From Cupriavidus respiraculi (GTDB taxonomy: Bacteria > Pseudomonadota > Gammaproteobacteria > Burkholderiales > Burkholderiaceae), in the NCBI RefSeq assembly GCF_914271545.1, contig NZ_CAJZAH010000006.1, forward strand, positions 62,001 through 126,000: a stretch of DNA of 64,000 nt, given 5' to 3'. Made by a program: the position numbers and the translations under genes. The notes beneath the pieces were generated by a model, which was not told the DNA's origin, did no database searches, and saw only the letters and a list, made by a program, of their open reading frames with translations. Every line of letters starts with the position of its first letter. Within the stretch, counting starts at the first letter, position 1. This document shows positions 35,744-45,200 of the stretch, piece after piece.

Positions 35744-35800
35744 CGAATCCCCCTCTCTCCGCCAGATTCGAATGCCCGCGCAAGCGGGCATTCTCGTTTC
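35744..35800 (+). repeat. 57-bp direct repeat, copy 2
   Basis: Perfect second copy of 35600-35656. It contains only the 3' end of the tRNA-Ser sequence, so it is not a second tRNA gene. A short GCCTGCGCAGGC palindrome follows. Confidence 0.95.
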
Positions 35801-36021
35801 TGCCTGCGCAGGCGGATCCCCCTCCGATTCCGCCCCCCGGATGCGTTCCGCACTCCCGCTTCCCCGCCGCTTTCGTATCCTGTTATAGAAATGAGCTTTA
35901 GACTGCCTGAATGCCGACATGGCGCAGCCCGGCACGTCTGCGCGTTCATCGAGCCCGGCCTGTGCCGGCTCGACATGGCGCACACCGGTCGAACTGGCGG
36001 AATTCGCGAAGGAGGAAGCAA
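35801..36021. other. Intergenic region before the histidine kinase
   Basis: About 220 bases after the second repeat copy without a gene. A frame reads through but has no family similarity. The strong AAGGAGG ribosome site at its end serves the kinase gene. Confidence 0.5.
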
Positions 36022-37152
36022 ATGACCCTGTCCGACTTTATCGAAGCGAACCTGGATGGATTGATCGATGAGTGGAGCGATTACGCCAGAACGATCTGCC
36101 GGAGCGAGCCAGATCTGTCGGAAGCGCAGCTGCGCAATTCGGCCCGGGAACTGCTGACTGGCATTGCCGGCGATATGCGGAAAGCACAGACGGCGACGCA
36201 GCAACATGCCAAGTCAGTGGGAAACCGGCCGCACCCGCAATCGGACTTCAACGCGACGGCGCACCGGCACGCGGACGACCGTCTGGCGCATGGCTTCGAA
36301 ATCAATGGGCTGGTGGCCGAGTATCGCGCTCTGCGGGCGAGCGTGCTACGGAGGTGGCAGGCGGCTCGTCAGCTGGACGACGCCGCGATCCAGGAAATGA
36401 TCCGCTTCAATGAAGCGATCGACCAGATGCTGGCCGAATCGGTCCGGCAGTATGCCCAACGCACCGAGCGCATCCGCGATCTGTTCGCCGCCGTCCTGGC
36501 GCACGACCTGCGCTCGCCGGTCGGGGCGATCCTGAATTCGACGGCGGTGTTGCTGCAGGACGAGAATCTTGGCGCCACCAGCGTGCGGGCGGGCGCGAAC
36601 CTGCAGCGCAGCGCCATGCGCATGAAGCTGCTGATCGATGACCTGTTCATCTTTACCCGCACGCGATTGGGCGACGTGCTGCCGGTGGAACCCACGAAGC
36701 AGGATCTGGGACGCATCTGCGAGGGCGCGGTGGAGGAAGTGCGCGCATTGTTTCCCGACGCGCGTATGCATCTGCAACTGGCGGGCGACCTGGCTGGCGT
36801 ATGGGATGGCGGCCGGATCAGCCAGCTGCTCGTGAACCTGCTGTCGAATGCCGTGCAGCACGGCAGCGGCCGTATCACGCTGGCGGTCCGGGAGGACGGC
36901 GGCGACGTCGCGGTCTCCGTCTCCAATGAGGGCCCCCGGATTCCGGCCGATGCGCTTCCCACGCTGTTCGATCCGCTGACCCGTGTCACGCCCTTGCCGG
37001 CCGAGAGACGGACGGCGCCCGGCATGGGTCTGGGACTGTACATCTGCCGGTGTATCGCACACGCGCACCGGGGCTCCATCGCCGTGACATCGACTGAGGG
37101 CCAGACCGTCTTCACGGTCCGGATGCCGCGTAGTCCGTCGTTGCCCGCCTGA
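36022..37152 (+). CDS. RsbRD-domain sensor histidine kinase, orphan
   Basis: 376 residues, soluble, no membrane helices. The N-terminal RsbRD-type domain (about 10-150, LDGLIDEWSDYARTI and AHGFEINGLVAEYRALRASVLRRW) is a helical sensor module shared with stressosome proteins. It is followed by HisKA with the phosphoacceptor His161 in AAVLAHDLRSPVGAI, and HATPase_c with LLVNLLSNAVQHG (N box) and GMGLGLYICRCIAHAH (G box). The ATG has an excellent AGGAGG ribosome site. No response regulator is adjacent; it lies about 280 bases before the two-partner secretion genes, same strand, so it might influence them, but that is inference. Confidence 0.9.
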   Translation: MTLSDFIEANLDGLIDEWSDYARTICRSEPDLSEAQLRNSARELLTGIAGDMRKAQTATQQHAKSVGNRPHPQSDFNATAHRHADDRLAHGFEINGLVAEYRALRASVLRRWQAARQLDDAAIQEMIRFNEAIDQMLAESVRQYAQRTERIRDLFAAVLAHDLRSPVGAILNSTAVLLQDENLGATSVRAGANLQRSAMRMKLLIDDLFIFTRTRLGDVLPVEPTKQDLGRICEGAVEEVRALFPDARMHLQLAGDLAGVWDGGRISQLLVNLLSNAVQHGSGRITLAVREDGGDVAVSVSNEGPRIPADALPTLFDPLTRVTPLPAERRTAPGMGLGLYICRCIAHAHRGSIAVTSTEGQTVFTVRMPRSPSLPA

Positions 37153-37431
37153 GAGGGCGACAGGGGCATGTCCGGAACACCGGCTTCCGCCACAGGGAGC
37201 CAGCGCAGTAGCCCGGCTCGCGACGGCGCGACCCATCGTCCTGGCTCTTGCCGGGCATTTCAGAGCCTTCCCATTCGTGGGGGCGAACCTCCTCGCTAAG
37301 TTTGCACTGTGGCTGCGTGACACGACGGGCGCAGCCGGGAGTGCGGCGAGCCATGGTGGCGGGGGCAGGCGTGAGCCCCGGTTCCTTCGTGTTCGCAGCA
37401 CCTGTTGCCACCTTGCGATGGGGGAGCGGGC

Positions 37432-39627
37432 ATGCGGTCAGCGGGAACATGGCCTGCCACGGACGGTGGCAGCTTGCAGCGAACGCCGGCGCGCATGGGC
37501 CGCATCGCCGCGGCGGCCCTCGTGTCGGTCGCGGGTTGCGCCATGGCGTCGGTGGTGCCGGACGGTGGATCGGCCACGGTGGTGGCGACGGGCGCCGACG
37601 GGCGGGTCACGGTCGGCATCGCCGGCACCGTCGGCGGCGTCTCCGTCAACACGTATCGGCAGTTCCATGTACTGCGAGCCGGTGTCGATCTGGACAACCG
37701 CGGCGTGGGCGCGCGCACGATACTCAACCAGGTCACCGGCACCGACCGTTCTCTGCTGGCGGGACCATTGGGCGTGCTGGGGCCGCGCGCGAACGTGGTC
37801 ATCGCCAATCCCAATGGCATCAGCGTCAACGGCATGGTGCTCCGCAATGCCGGCAATCTGGCGCTGACCACCGGCCAGGTGACGTTCCGCGATTTCGCCA
37901 CCGGCAATGGCGGCGTGCAGCGCAACCTCGTGCTCGATACGAGCGACGGCGCGATCGAGATCGGCGCAGAGGGACTGGCCGGCTCGCTGCTCAACCTCGA
38001 GCTGGCCGCCAGGTGGATCCGGGTCGACGGCCACGTCGAGAACCGCTACAGCGACCCCAATGCGCGCATTCGCGCGGTGGTGGGCAATAGCCGCGCCCAG
38101 ATCGATACCAGCATCTCGCCCACCGATAACCTGTCGCCCTGGATCCGGTACGTGGCGCCCTCGGTGGCTGCCGGCAAGCCGGTTGCGCTGGATATCACCG
38201 CGGCGGGCGGCCTGACCGCGGGGCGCATCGAACTGCTGATCACGGACCGCGGCGCGGGCGTGCGGCATGCGGGCAACGCGCTGGCGACGGCGGGCGACTT
38301 CGTGCTTTCCACTACGGGCGATGTGCATCTGGGAGCGGGAACTGTTCGCGCCAATGGTGCAGTTCACGTGCGCGGGGCATCGGCGACGCTGGATGCCACC
38401 GCGATCGATGGCGTCGCGGGCACCGCGCTGACCGCCAACCGCATCGCCATGCAACGTGCCACCGTGCGGTCGTCCGGCGGGGCGGTGACGCTGACCGCGG
38501 CGGACGACTACGTGCAACGGGACAGCGATGTGCTGGCCGCCGCCGGTATCGCGCTGCGCGCCGGCACGGTGACGCTGGAGTCGGTGCAACGGCAGGCGAC
38601 GATGATCGCGGACGGGGCAGGCGTGCTGGTGCAGTCGCGGGATGCACTGACGAACCGCGGCGCACTGGTCCAGGGCCGGTCCCGGCTCGCCGGCGAAGCC
38701 GCCTCCCGCGGTGCCGTCACGTTGCGGGCCGGCGGGACCGTCGTCAACGAATCCACGCCGCGGCATCTGGGCATCGTGTTCGGCCTGGCGGACGACATCG
38801 TCGTCGAGGCGGGAGGCGACGTGGTCAACCGCCATGCGCGCATGCTGTCGAACGGCTTCCTGAACGTGATGGCCGCCGGGGACGTTCGCAACGAGGTCAC
38901 CGCCGCGCCGGCGCCGCATGGCGGGCAGCCGGTCTCCTTCCGCGACGCCGGGCGTCGCTGGCTGTGGCTGTCGAAACGCACCGCGGGCTTCGACGTGGAC
39001 TACGGCGCGCTGGAGCGGCCCGGGCAGACCGCCTATTTGCTGTCCGGGAAGGGCACCACGCTGCGCGGCCGCGATGTCGTCAACCGGGGCGGCGAGATCT
39101 ACGCCAATGGCGGTGACATTACCGTCCGCGCGGAGCGGTCGTTCCGCACCGAAGGCATCGCCGTGGGCAGCGCGCACTATGCCCGCCGCTGCATGATCGT
39201 GTGCCGCATGTCGGCATCGTCCACCACGGCCGTCGCGGGCGGCTTGCTGTCCGCGGGCGGAAACATCGATATCCGTGCCGGCGACAGCGCCGCCAATGTC
39301 GGCGGGCGCGTACTGGCGCTGGGCAACCTGCTCGTCGTCGCGCCGCTCACCTATGCCGTTGGACTGGCGAACTACACGCCGCTCGCGCGCGATCGCGGCT
39401 TCAAGGCCTTCTTCGGCGACACCTGGGCGCGCCTGTACGCGGCCGATGTCGGCGGCAACTGGATCGCGGTGGGCCGCGGGCGTATCGACGGCGACGCCGT
39501 CATCGAAGGCGGCAGCGTCGATGGCGACGTCGAGATCGCAGGCGACACGGCGGTCGTCCGGCCGCGGCTGCGTACGCCCGTCACCGTGGAAAACCATCTG
39601 GGCATGACGTCATGGCTGTGGCGATGA
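37432..39627 (+). CDS. Short TpsA exoprotein with filamentous-haemagglutinin TPS domain
   Basis: 731 residues. A signal peptide (GRIAAAALVSVAGCAMA, after a 21-residue lead) precedes the TPS domain (about 45-270) that directs secretion through a TpsB pore. It has the conserved NQVTG box and the canonical VVIANPNGISVNG motif with NPNG at 126-129. A beta-helical part follows with repeats of the GGxVxxxGxLxAGGxV kind (about 290-690). A single close cysteine pair lies in ARRCMIVCRMS. At 731 residues it is short for a haemagglutinin and has no toxin-like or DUF637 end. The ATG at 37432 has GGGGGAG upstream. The stop overlaps the tpsB start region, so they are coupled. Confidence 0.85.
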   Translation: MRSAGTWPATDGGSLQRTPARMGRIAAAALVSVAGCAMASVVPDGGSATVVATGADGRVTVGIAGTVGGVSVNTYRQFHVLRAGVDLDNRGVGARTILNQVTGTDRSLLAGPLGVLGPRANVVIANPNGISVNGMVLRNAGNLALTTGQVTFRDFATGNGGVQRNLVLDTSDGAIEIGAEGLAGSLLNLELAARWIRVDGHVENRYSDPNARIRAVVGNSRAQIDTSISPTDNLSPWIRYVAPSVAAGKPVALDITAAGGLTAGRIELLITDRGAGVRHAGNALATAGDFVLSTTGDVHLGAGTVRANGAVHVRGASATLDATAIDGVAGTALTANRIAMQRATVRSSGGAVTLTAADDYVQRDSDVLAAAGIALRAGTVTLESVQRQATMIADGAGVLVQSRDALTNRGALVQGRSRLAGEAASRGAVTLRAGGTVVNESTPRHLGIVFGLADDIVVEAGGDVVNRHARMLSNGFLNVMAAGDVRNEVTAAPAPHGGQPVSFRDAGRRWLWLSKRTAGFDVDYGALERPGQTAYLLSGKGTTLRGRDVVNRGGEIYANGGDITVRAERSFRTEGIAVGSAHYARRCMIVCRMSASSTTAVAGGLLSAGGNIDIRAGDSAANVGGRVLALGNLLVVAPLTYAVGLANYTPLARDRGFKAFFGDTWARLYAADVGGNWIAVGRGRIDGDAVIEGGSVDGDVEIAGDTAVVRPRLRTPVTVENHLGMTSWLWR

Positions 39628-41366
39628 ACCTGCGTATCGCCGCGTGCGGGCGGCGCCTTCCCTGGCTCGCCATGCTGGCGGTGCCGCAGGCCCTTGCTCA
39701 ATTGCCGCCCGTGCCGCCGGAAGACCCGGCGCAGCGCCTGCTGCGCGAGCAGCGGCAGCGTGATATCGAGCGGGAGGCGTCGCAGAGGGGCCCGCGGATC
39801 GATCGGCGGCAGGCGCATCCGCCGGACGTCCAAGCGGACGCTTCCGGCGAGCCAGCGGTGACCTTCGCCATCGACACCATCGAAGTGCGGGGCAATACCG
39901 TGCTGCCGGAAGACACCATTGCCGCCATGACGGCGCCGTTCCTGCACAAGCGGCTGGGCAGCCGCGACATCGACCTGCTGCTGCGCCGCTTCACCGAAGC
40001 GTTCGTCGCCGCGGGCTATATCACGACCCGCGCCTACGTTGCGGCGCAGAGCCTCGCCGGCGGCCGCCTGATCGTCACCGTCGTGCCGGGCAAGGTGGAA
40101 GCCATCCGCCTGAACGACCGCAGCATCCGCCCGGACCAGGGCGGATGGTTCGATACCGTGGGCGGTGGCTGGCTGACCGATGCCGGCACCGCGTGGCAGC
40201 TGCCCGCGCCCGGGGACACGCTGCAACTGCAGGCGCTGGAGCAAGGGGTCGATCAGATCAACCGGCTGCGCCGCAACCGGGCCGAACTGCGGATATTGCC
40301 CGGGCAGAGCCCGGGTGGCTCCGTGGTGGCGCTGTCCAATCCGTATGGCGACCGCTTCCGTTTGCATCTCGGAGCGGACAACCACGGCAGCCGCGCCACG
40401 GGCATCTCCCGCACGCGGCTGGGCATCGACGCCGACAACGCGCTGGGGTTGCAGGAAGCCATATCGGGAACCTACATCGGTACGGTGGACAGCCATGCCG
40501 CCGTGATCTCCGCCGCGGTGCCGCTCGGCTTCCATACCTTCAGCTATACCGCCTCCGTGTCGGAGTACCAGGACACCATCGGCGATACCGCCTTGCTGTA
40601 CGGGCGCAGCAGCGGCCATACCCTCGGCTGGAACCGGGTGGTCTCGCGCGGCCAGCGCGGGCGGCAGGCGCTGGACCTGACGCTGTCGTACCGCAGGAGC
40701 GAGCGTGACATCAACAACATGGCGCTCGAACCCCAGCGGCTGGCCGTGCTGCGCGGCGCATGGAGCTGGCTGCGCCGCTTCGCGATGGGCGGGCAGCCGG
40801 GCTACGCGACGGCGGAAGCCGGCATCTCGCGCGGCCTGACGGCGGTGGCGGCGACACGGGATCCGTCCGACATCCGACGGGACGAAGCGCATGCGCAATT
40901 CACCAAGTTCGATGCCAACGCCGCCATGCAACTGCCATTGCCCGCGTTCGGCCCGATTCGCTGGGCCTGGCGCGCGCAAGGCGCCGGTCAGTGGGCCAAC
41001 GTCGCGCTGTTCGGATCGGAACAGCTGTTTGCCGGCGGGGCCAGCACGGTGCGCGGCTTTCGCGAAGGCGCGATCGCCGGCGACCGTGGCGCCTATCTGC
41101 GCAACGAGATGGTGTGGGCCAACGTGCCGGCCGCCGCGGCCCTGCGGCTGGAGCCGTATCTGTTTCTCGACGGCGGCCTGACCGGCTATGTGGCGACGCG
41201 CCGCTGGCAGGCCGTGGCCGGCGCGGGCGCCGGCGTGCGCATCGCCGCGCAGTGGGCGCAGCAGATGCTGTCCGGCGAGTTGCTGCTGGGTACGCCGCTG
41301 GCGCAGCCCGGCTATCTGCCCGCGGCCAGGGCGCTGCTGCTCGCCACCATTCACTGGACCTATTGA
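39612..41366 (+). CDS. TpsB outer-membrane transporter (ShlB/FhaC family)
   Basis: 584 residues. The signal peptide (PWLAMLAVPQALAQ) is followed by a charged linker helix (DPAQRLLREQRQRDIEREASQ), POTRA_2 (about 78-155, FAIDTIEVRGNTVLPEDTI), a second POTRA-like segment and a 16-strand barrel. The family box STVRGFREGAIAGDRG sits at about 478-493 on loop L6, with Arg at 481. Starts are ATG 39612 or ATG 39624 (the latter overlaps the tpsA stop as ATGA). It secretes TpsA proteins; being the only TpsB here, it is likely to serve both TpsA neighbours. Confidence 0.93.
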   Translation: MAVAMNLRIAACGRRLPWLAMLAVPQALAQLPPVPPEDPAQRLLREQRQRDIEREASQRGPRIDRRQAHPPDVQADASGEPAVTFAIDTIEVRGNTVLPEDTIAAMTAPFLHKRLGSRDIDLLLRRFTEAFVAAGYITTRAYVAAQSLAGGRLIVTVVPGKVEAIRLNDRSIRPDQGGWFDTVGGGWLTDAGTAWQLPAPGDTLQLQALEQGVDQINRLRRNRAELRILPGQSPGGSVVALSNPYGDRFRLHLGADNHGSRATGISRTRLGIDADNALGLQEAISGTYIGTVDSHAAVISAAVPLGFHTFSYTASVSEYQDTIGDTALLYGRSSGHTLGWNRVVSRGQRGRQALDLTLSYRRSERDINNMALEPQRLAVLRGAWSWLRRFAMGGQPGYATAEAGISRGLTAVAATRDPSDIRRDEAHAQFTKFDANAAMQLPLPAFGPIRWAWRAQGAGQWANVALFGSEQLFAGGASTVRGFREGAIAGDRGAYLRNEMVWANVPAAAALRLEPYLFLDGGLTGYVATRRWQAVAGAGAGVRIAAQWAQQMLSGELLLGTPLAQPGYLPAARALLLATIHWTY

Positions 41367-41391
41367 AGCATCGACCCGACAAGGACCCATC

Positions 41392-42195
41392 ATGCCAATC
41401 CGCATTCGCACGCTGATCGCTTCCGCCCTGATGCTTAGCGTGCACGGCGCGCACGGCGCCACCGTCAACGGCGTCGCGATTTCGGAGGAGCAGGTGTCGC
41501 AGGCCATGGCGCAGGCGCGGCTGCCGGACTCGCCGCAGGCGCGCGCCGCGGTCAGGCAGCAGTTGATCGCCCAGGAACTGTTCCGCCAGGAGGCGGCCCG
41601 CGACAAGACACTGGAGACACGCGGCGACGTGCAGCAGGCCCTGCGCGAGGCCCGGACGCAGATACTGACCCAGGCCTGGCTCAAGGACCGCATCGAGCCG
41701 GAACCCGTCACAGAGGCGCAGGTGCGCGAGCGCTATGACGCCATCGTCGGCTCGCTTGGCGAGAAGGAATACAAGGCGCGCCTGATCGAGGTCGCGGACA
41801 ACGCCACCGCGGCCGCCGCGCTTGCACGGATCGAGGGCGGGGAAGACTTCGGCAAGGTGGCGCGCGACGTGAGCCTGGCGCCGACCAAGGCTAGCGGAGG
41901 CGCGATGGACTGGGTCAGCTTCCCGGTGCCGCCGCGGGAAGGCCGCACCCAGAACCTGCCGCTTCCGCTCGCCGAGGCCATCGCCAGCCTGCCGGCCGGT
42001 GCGGCGACCACCGCTCCGATTGCGTGGAACAACCGCAGCTATCTGGTCCGCGTCGATGAGGTACGGACGACGCAGGTGCCGACCTACGACCAGGCCCGGC
42101 CCGCCATCGAGCAGGTCCTGCGCGCGCAGGCCCTGGAGCGCGCGACCGCCGCGCTGGTGGTGGAGTTGCTGGGCAAGGCCAGGATCACCCAGTAA
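41392..42195 (+). CDS. Parvulin-type peptidyl-prolyl isomerase in the TPS cluster
   Basis: 267 residues with signal peptide (LIASALMLSVHGAHG), a SurA-like N-terminal helical part (VRQQLIAQELFRQEAARD) and a parvulin (PpiC) domain at about 125-220, with ARLIEVADN, GGEDFGKVARDVSLAP and GGAMDWVSF. It is periplasmic and probably a chaperone rather than mainly an isomerase. It lies 25 bases after tpsB and 61 before the large tpsA. In Bordetella pertussis the parvulin Par27 assists the TPS substrate FhaB, but that gene is not in the fha operon; here the parvulin is inside the cluster. AAGGA lies upstream of ATG 41392. Confidence 0.92.
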   Translation: MPIRIRTLIASALMLSVHGAHGATVNGVAISEEQVSQAMAQARLPDSPQARAAVRQQLIAQELFRQEAARDKTLETRGDVQQALREARTQILTQAWLKDRIEPEPVTEAQVRERYDAIVGSLGEKEYKARLIEVADNATAAAALARIEGGEDFGKVARDVSLAPTKASGGAMDWVSFPVPPREGRTQNLPLPLAEAIASLPAGAATTAPIAWNNRSYLVRVDEVRTTQVPTYDQARPAIEQVLRAQALERATAALVVELLGKARITQ

Positions 42196-42256
42196 CCGAA
42201 CGCCGGCGCGCGACGACCGCGAACGACACCCGCACCACCATCGCCAGGACCACACT

Positions 42257-45200
42257 ATGACCCGTGTACCGCAGGGCAGGTCTTGCCTTGATATCGACAC
42301 GGCTGGCGCGCCGCCGCCATGCATGTCGCTGGCGGATCGCGGGCGGCGCAGCGTGCCGGCCCGGATGCTGGCGGGCTTCGTCGCCGCGACGATATGGGCG
42401 GGTCCACCCGCGGCCCACGCGGCACCTATCGCCGACCCGGCCGCGCCGGTGCGCTTCGCGCCCACGATGACGGCGACCACGGGTGCGGCGGCGCCCGCCG
42501 GCGGCGTCCCCGTGGTCAATATCGCCACGCCGAACGCGCAGGGCATCTCGCTCAACCAGTACCGCAGCTTCGTGGTCGATCCCGTTGGCCTGATCCTGAA
42601 CAACAGCAATATCGGCGGAGGCAGTTTCCTGGGCGGGCAGGTGCGGGCGAACCCGCACCTGTCGCGCTCGGGGCCCGCGGGTCTTATCGTCAATCAGGTC
42701 AGCGGTCAGGCGCCGGCGCGGCTCAACGGGACGGTGGAGGTCTATGGCGGCGCGGCGGGCGTGGTGATCGCCGCGCCGGGCGGCGTGTACACGCAGGGTG
42801 CCGGCTTCACCAATACGAAGGACGTCACGCTGACGACCGGTACGCCGCAATGGCTGACCGCCTCGGGCACGGCAACGGGCTTCGACGCGGCCGCAGCCGC
42901 GGGCTTTCTCGTCGAGGGCGGGCGCCTGCAGATCGGCAACGCGTACCCTGGCAATCCGGGGGCCGCGGGCATCGAGGGCACGGTCGCCAACATGCATCTG
43001 ATCGCCGAACATATCGGCATCGATGCCGCCTTGTACGCGGGGGAGCGGATCGACGTCATTGCGGGACGGCAACGCGTCACGCCGGCCCCGGACGGATTCT
43101 CCGTGTCGCCGCCGATGGCCGTCGGAGCCGCGAGCACGCCGGCACCTGCGGCTCTTGCCATCGACGCGACGGCGTTCGGTGCCATGACGGCGGGACAGAT
43201 CCGGCTCGTGAGCACGGCGGTGGGTTTCGGCGTGCGTGCCGACGGCGGCCTTGCGGCATCGGCGGGCAGGCTGGCCATCGACGCCGCCGGCAACGTGAAG
43301 GTGGGAAGCACCTATGCGAAGGACACGGTGCGTATCGACGCCGCGGGCGACGTGGCCACGGTGGGCGCTGGCCTGGGCGAAGGCGGCTACGCGATCCGCG
43401 CCGGCAAGGACGCACGGATCGATGGCGCGCTGGAGTCCGGCAGCGGCGTAGCGGTGTCCGCCGAAGGCGCTATCGCCGGGGGCGGCAAGGTGAAAGCCAG
43501 GGAAGCGGTGGCTCTTGCGGCGGGCGGCAGCGTCGATGTGGCCGGAGCGCTTGGCGGCGCGGCGATCCGCATCTCGGCGGCGGGCCGCGATGGCGCAGGC
43601 GATATCCGCCTCGGTGGCGACGTCGGCGCACCGGGTGCCATCGCGCTCAACGCCGCGCGCGATACCACGATCGATGGCAGCGTCGTGTCGGCAACCGGTC
43701 TCCGCCTGGCGACGCCGCGCAACCTTGCGGTTCACGGCACCGCGGGCAGCAGTGGCGACGAGGTTGCGTTGACCGGGGTGCGCGGCGACGTCGTCACTAC
43801 CGGCCATGTGGTTTCTCCGCACGCGGTCACCGTGACGGCGGGCCGGGACGCCATGCTGGGCGGCAAGGTCGTCGCCAACGGGCCCGTCAGCGTCGCGGCA
43901 AGCGGGGGCAGCATCGTCGGCAGCGCGGACATCGCCACCAATGGCGACCTGACGTTGAGGGCGGGGCGGCAGGTGAACGTCGGCGGCGCGGCGCGGAGCC
44001 TGGGGACGATCGCGATCGAAGCGCGCGCCGGCTCGGCTTCGATCGCGGGCACGCTCGTCGCCGACGGCGCTGTGGCGGTCATGGCGGCGCGGGATGTTGC
44101 CATGAACGGAAGTATCGCCAGCGGCGGCGGCACCACGATCATCGCGACTGGCGGTACGGCGGCTATCGGTGGCGCGCTGGGCAGCATGGCGGATGCGACA
44201 GTGAAGGCGGGGCGCGACGTGCTGCTCGCCGGCAGCCTCACCACCGGCCGCAATGTGTCGGCGAGCGCCGGCGGCAAGCTGGCCGTGGGCGATCTGACCT
44301 GGATCGGCGGCGACGCGATGCTCGATGGCGGCGACGTTCGCATCGGCTCGGCGCCGGGCAGGGCCAACGTCGTCAACGGCAGCCTGTTTGCCACCGCCCG
44401 CGGTGGCGTCGCGCTCGGCGGCGACACGCAGGCAGACGATATCGCGTTGCTCGGCAAGGCGGTCGCCAACGAGGGCACCACCGTGGCGGCGGGGCGGATG
44501 ACCGTCGGCGGCGCGCGCCTCGAGAACACAGGCATGCTGGCCGGCGAGCGGGTCGATGTCGCGACGGGCGATCTGGTCAATCGCGGCACGCTCGGCGGCC
44601 AGGACGTTGGCATTGCCGTGACGGGCGCCTTGGACAACGCGCAGGGTCTGCTGGCCGGCGCAAGGACGCTCGACGTCACGGTCGGCGCGCTGGCCGGCAA
44701 CCGGGACGGGACGCTGTTCGCCGGCGACCTGACCGGCAAGGACCCCACGGTGGGCGATCTTTCGCTGGTCATCACCGGCGCCGAGGGAGGCTTCGACAAT
44801 GCCGGCGGGCAGGTCGTTGCCGGCAATGACCTGACGGTCCACGCGCACAACCTGGCCTTCGATCCATTGGCCACCGACACCGGCAAGCTGGACGCCAACG
44901 GCACGCTGACGCTGGCCGTGCGCGCCATCCGCAACAGCGGCACCTGGCAGGTCGCGGGCGGCAATGCCGTGCTGCATGCCGACGAAGGCATCGCCAACAC
45001 CGGCACGATGCTGAAGGCTGGCGATCTGGCGCTGCATGCGGGTGGGCAGCTCGACAACAGCGGCCAGATCATCGGCACGGGCAGCCTGTCGCTGTCCGGC
45101 TCCGCTATGGTCAACACCGGCATCGCGCACGCCAACCGCGATCTCCGGCTCGGCGGCACCGTGATCAACCGGGGCACGGCGGAGGCGCTGGGCGACATGG

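Noticed and set aside
35744-35800. A second tRNA-Ser gene
   Set aside because: Only the last 21 bases of the tRNA are repeated; no acceptor 5' half, D arm or anticodon arm is present.
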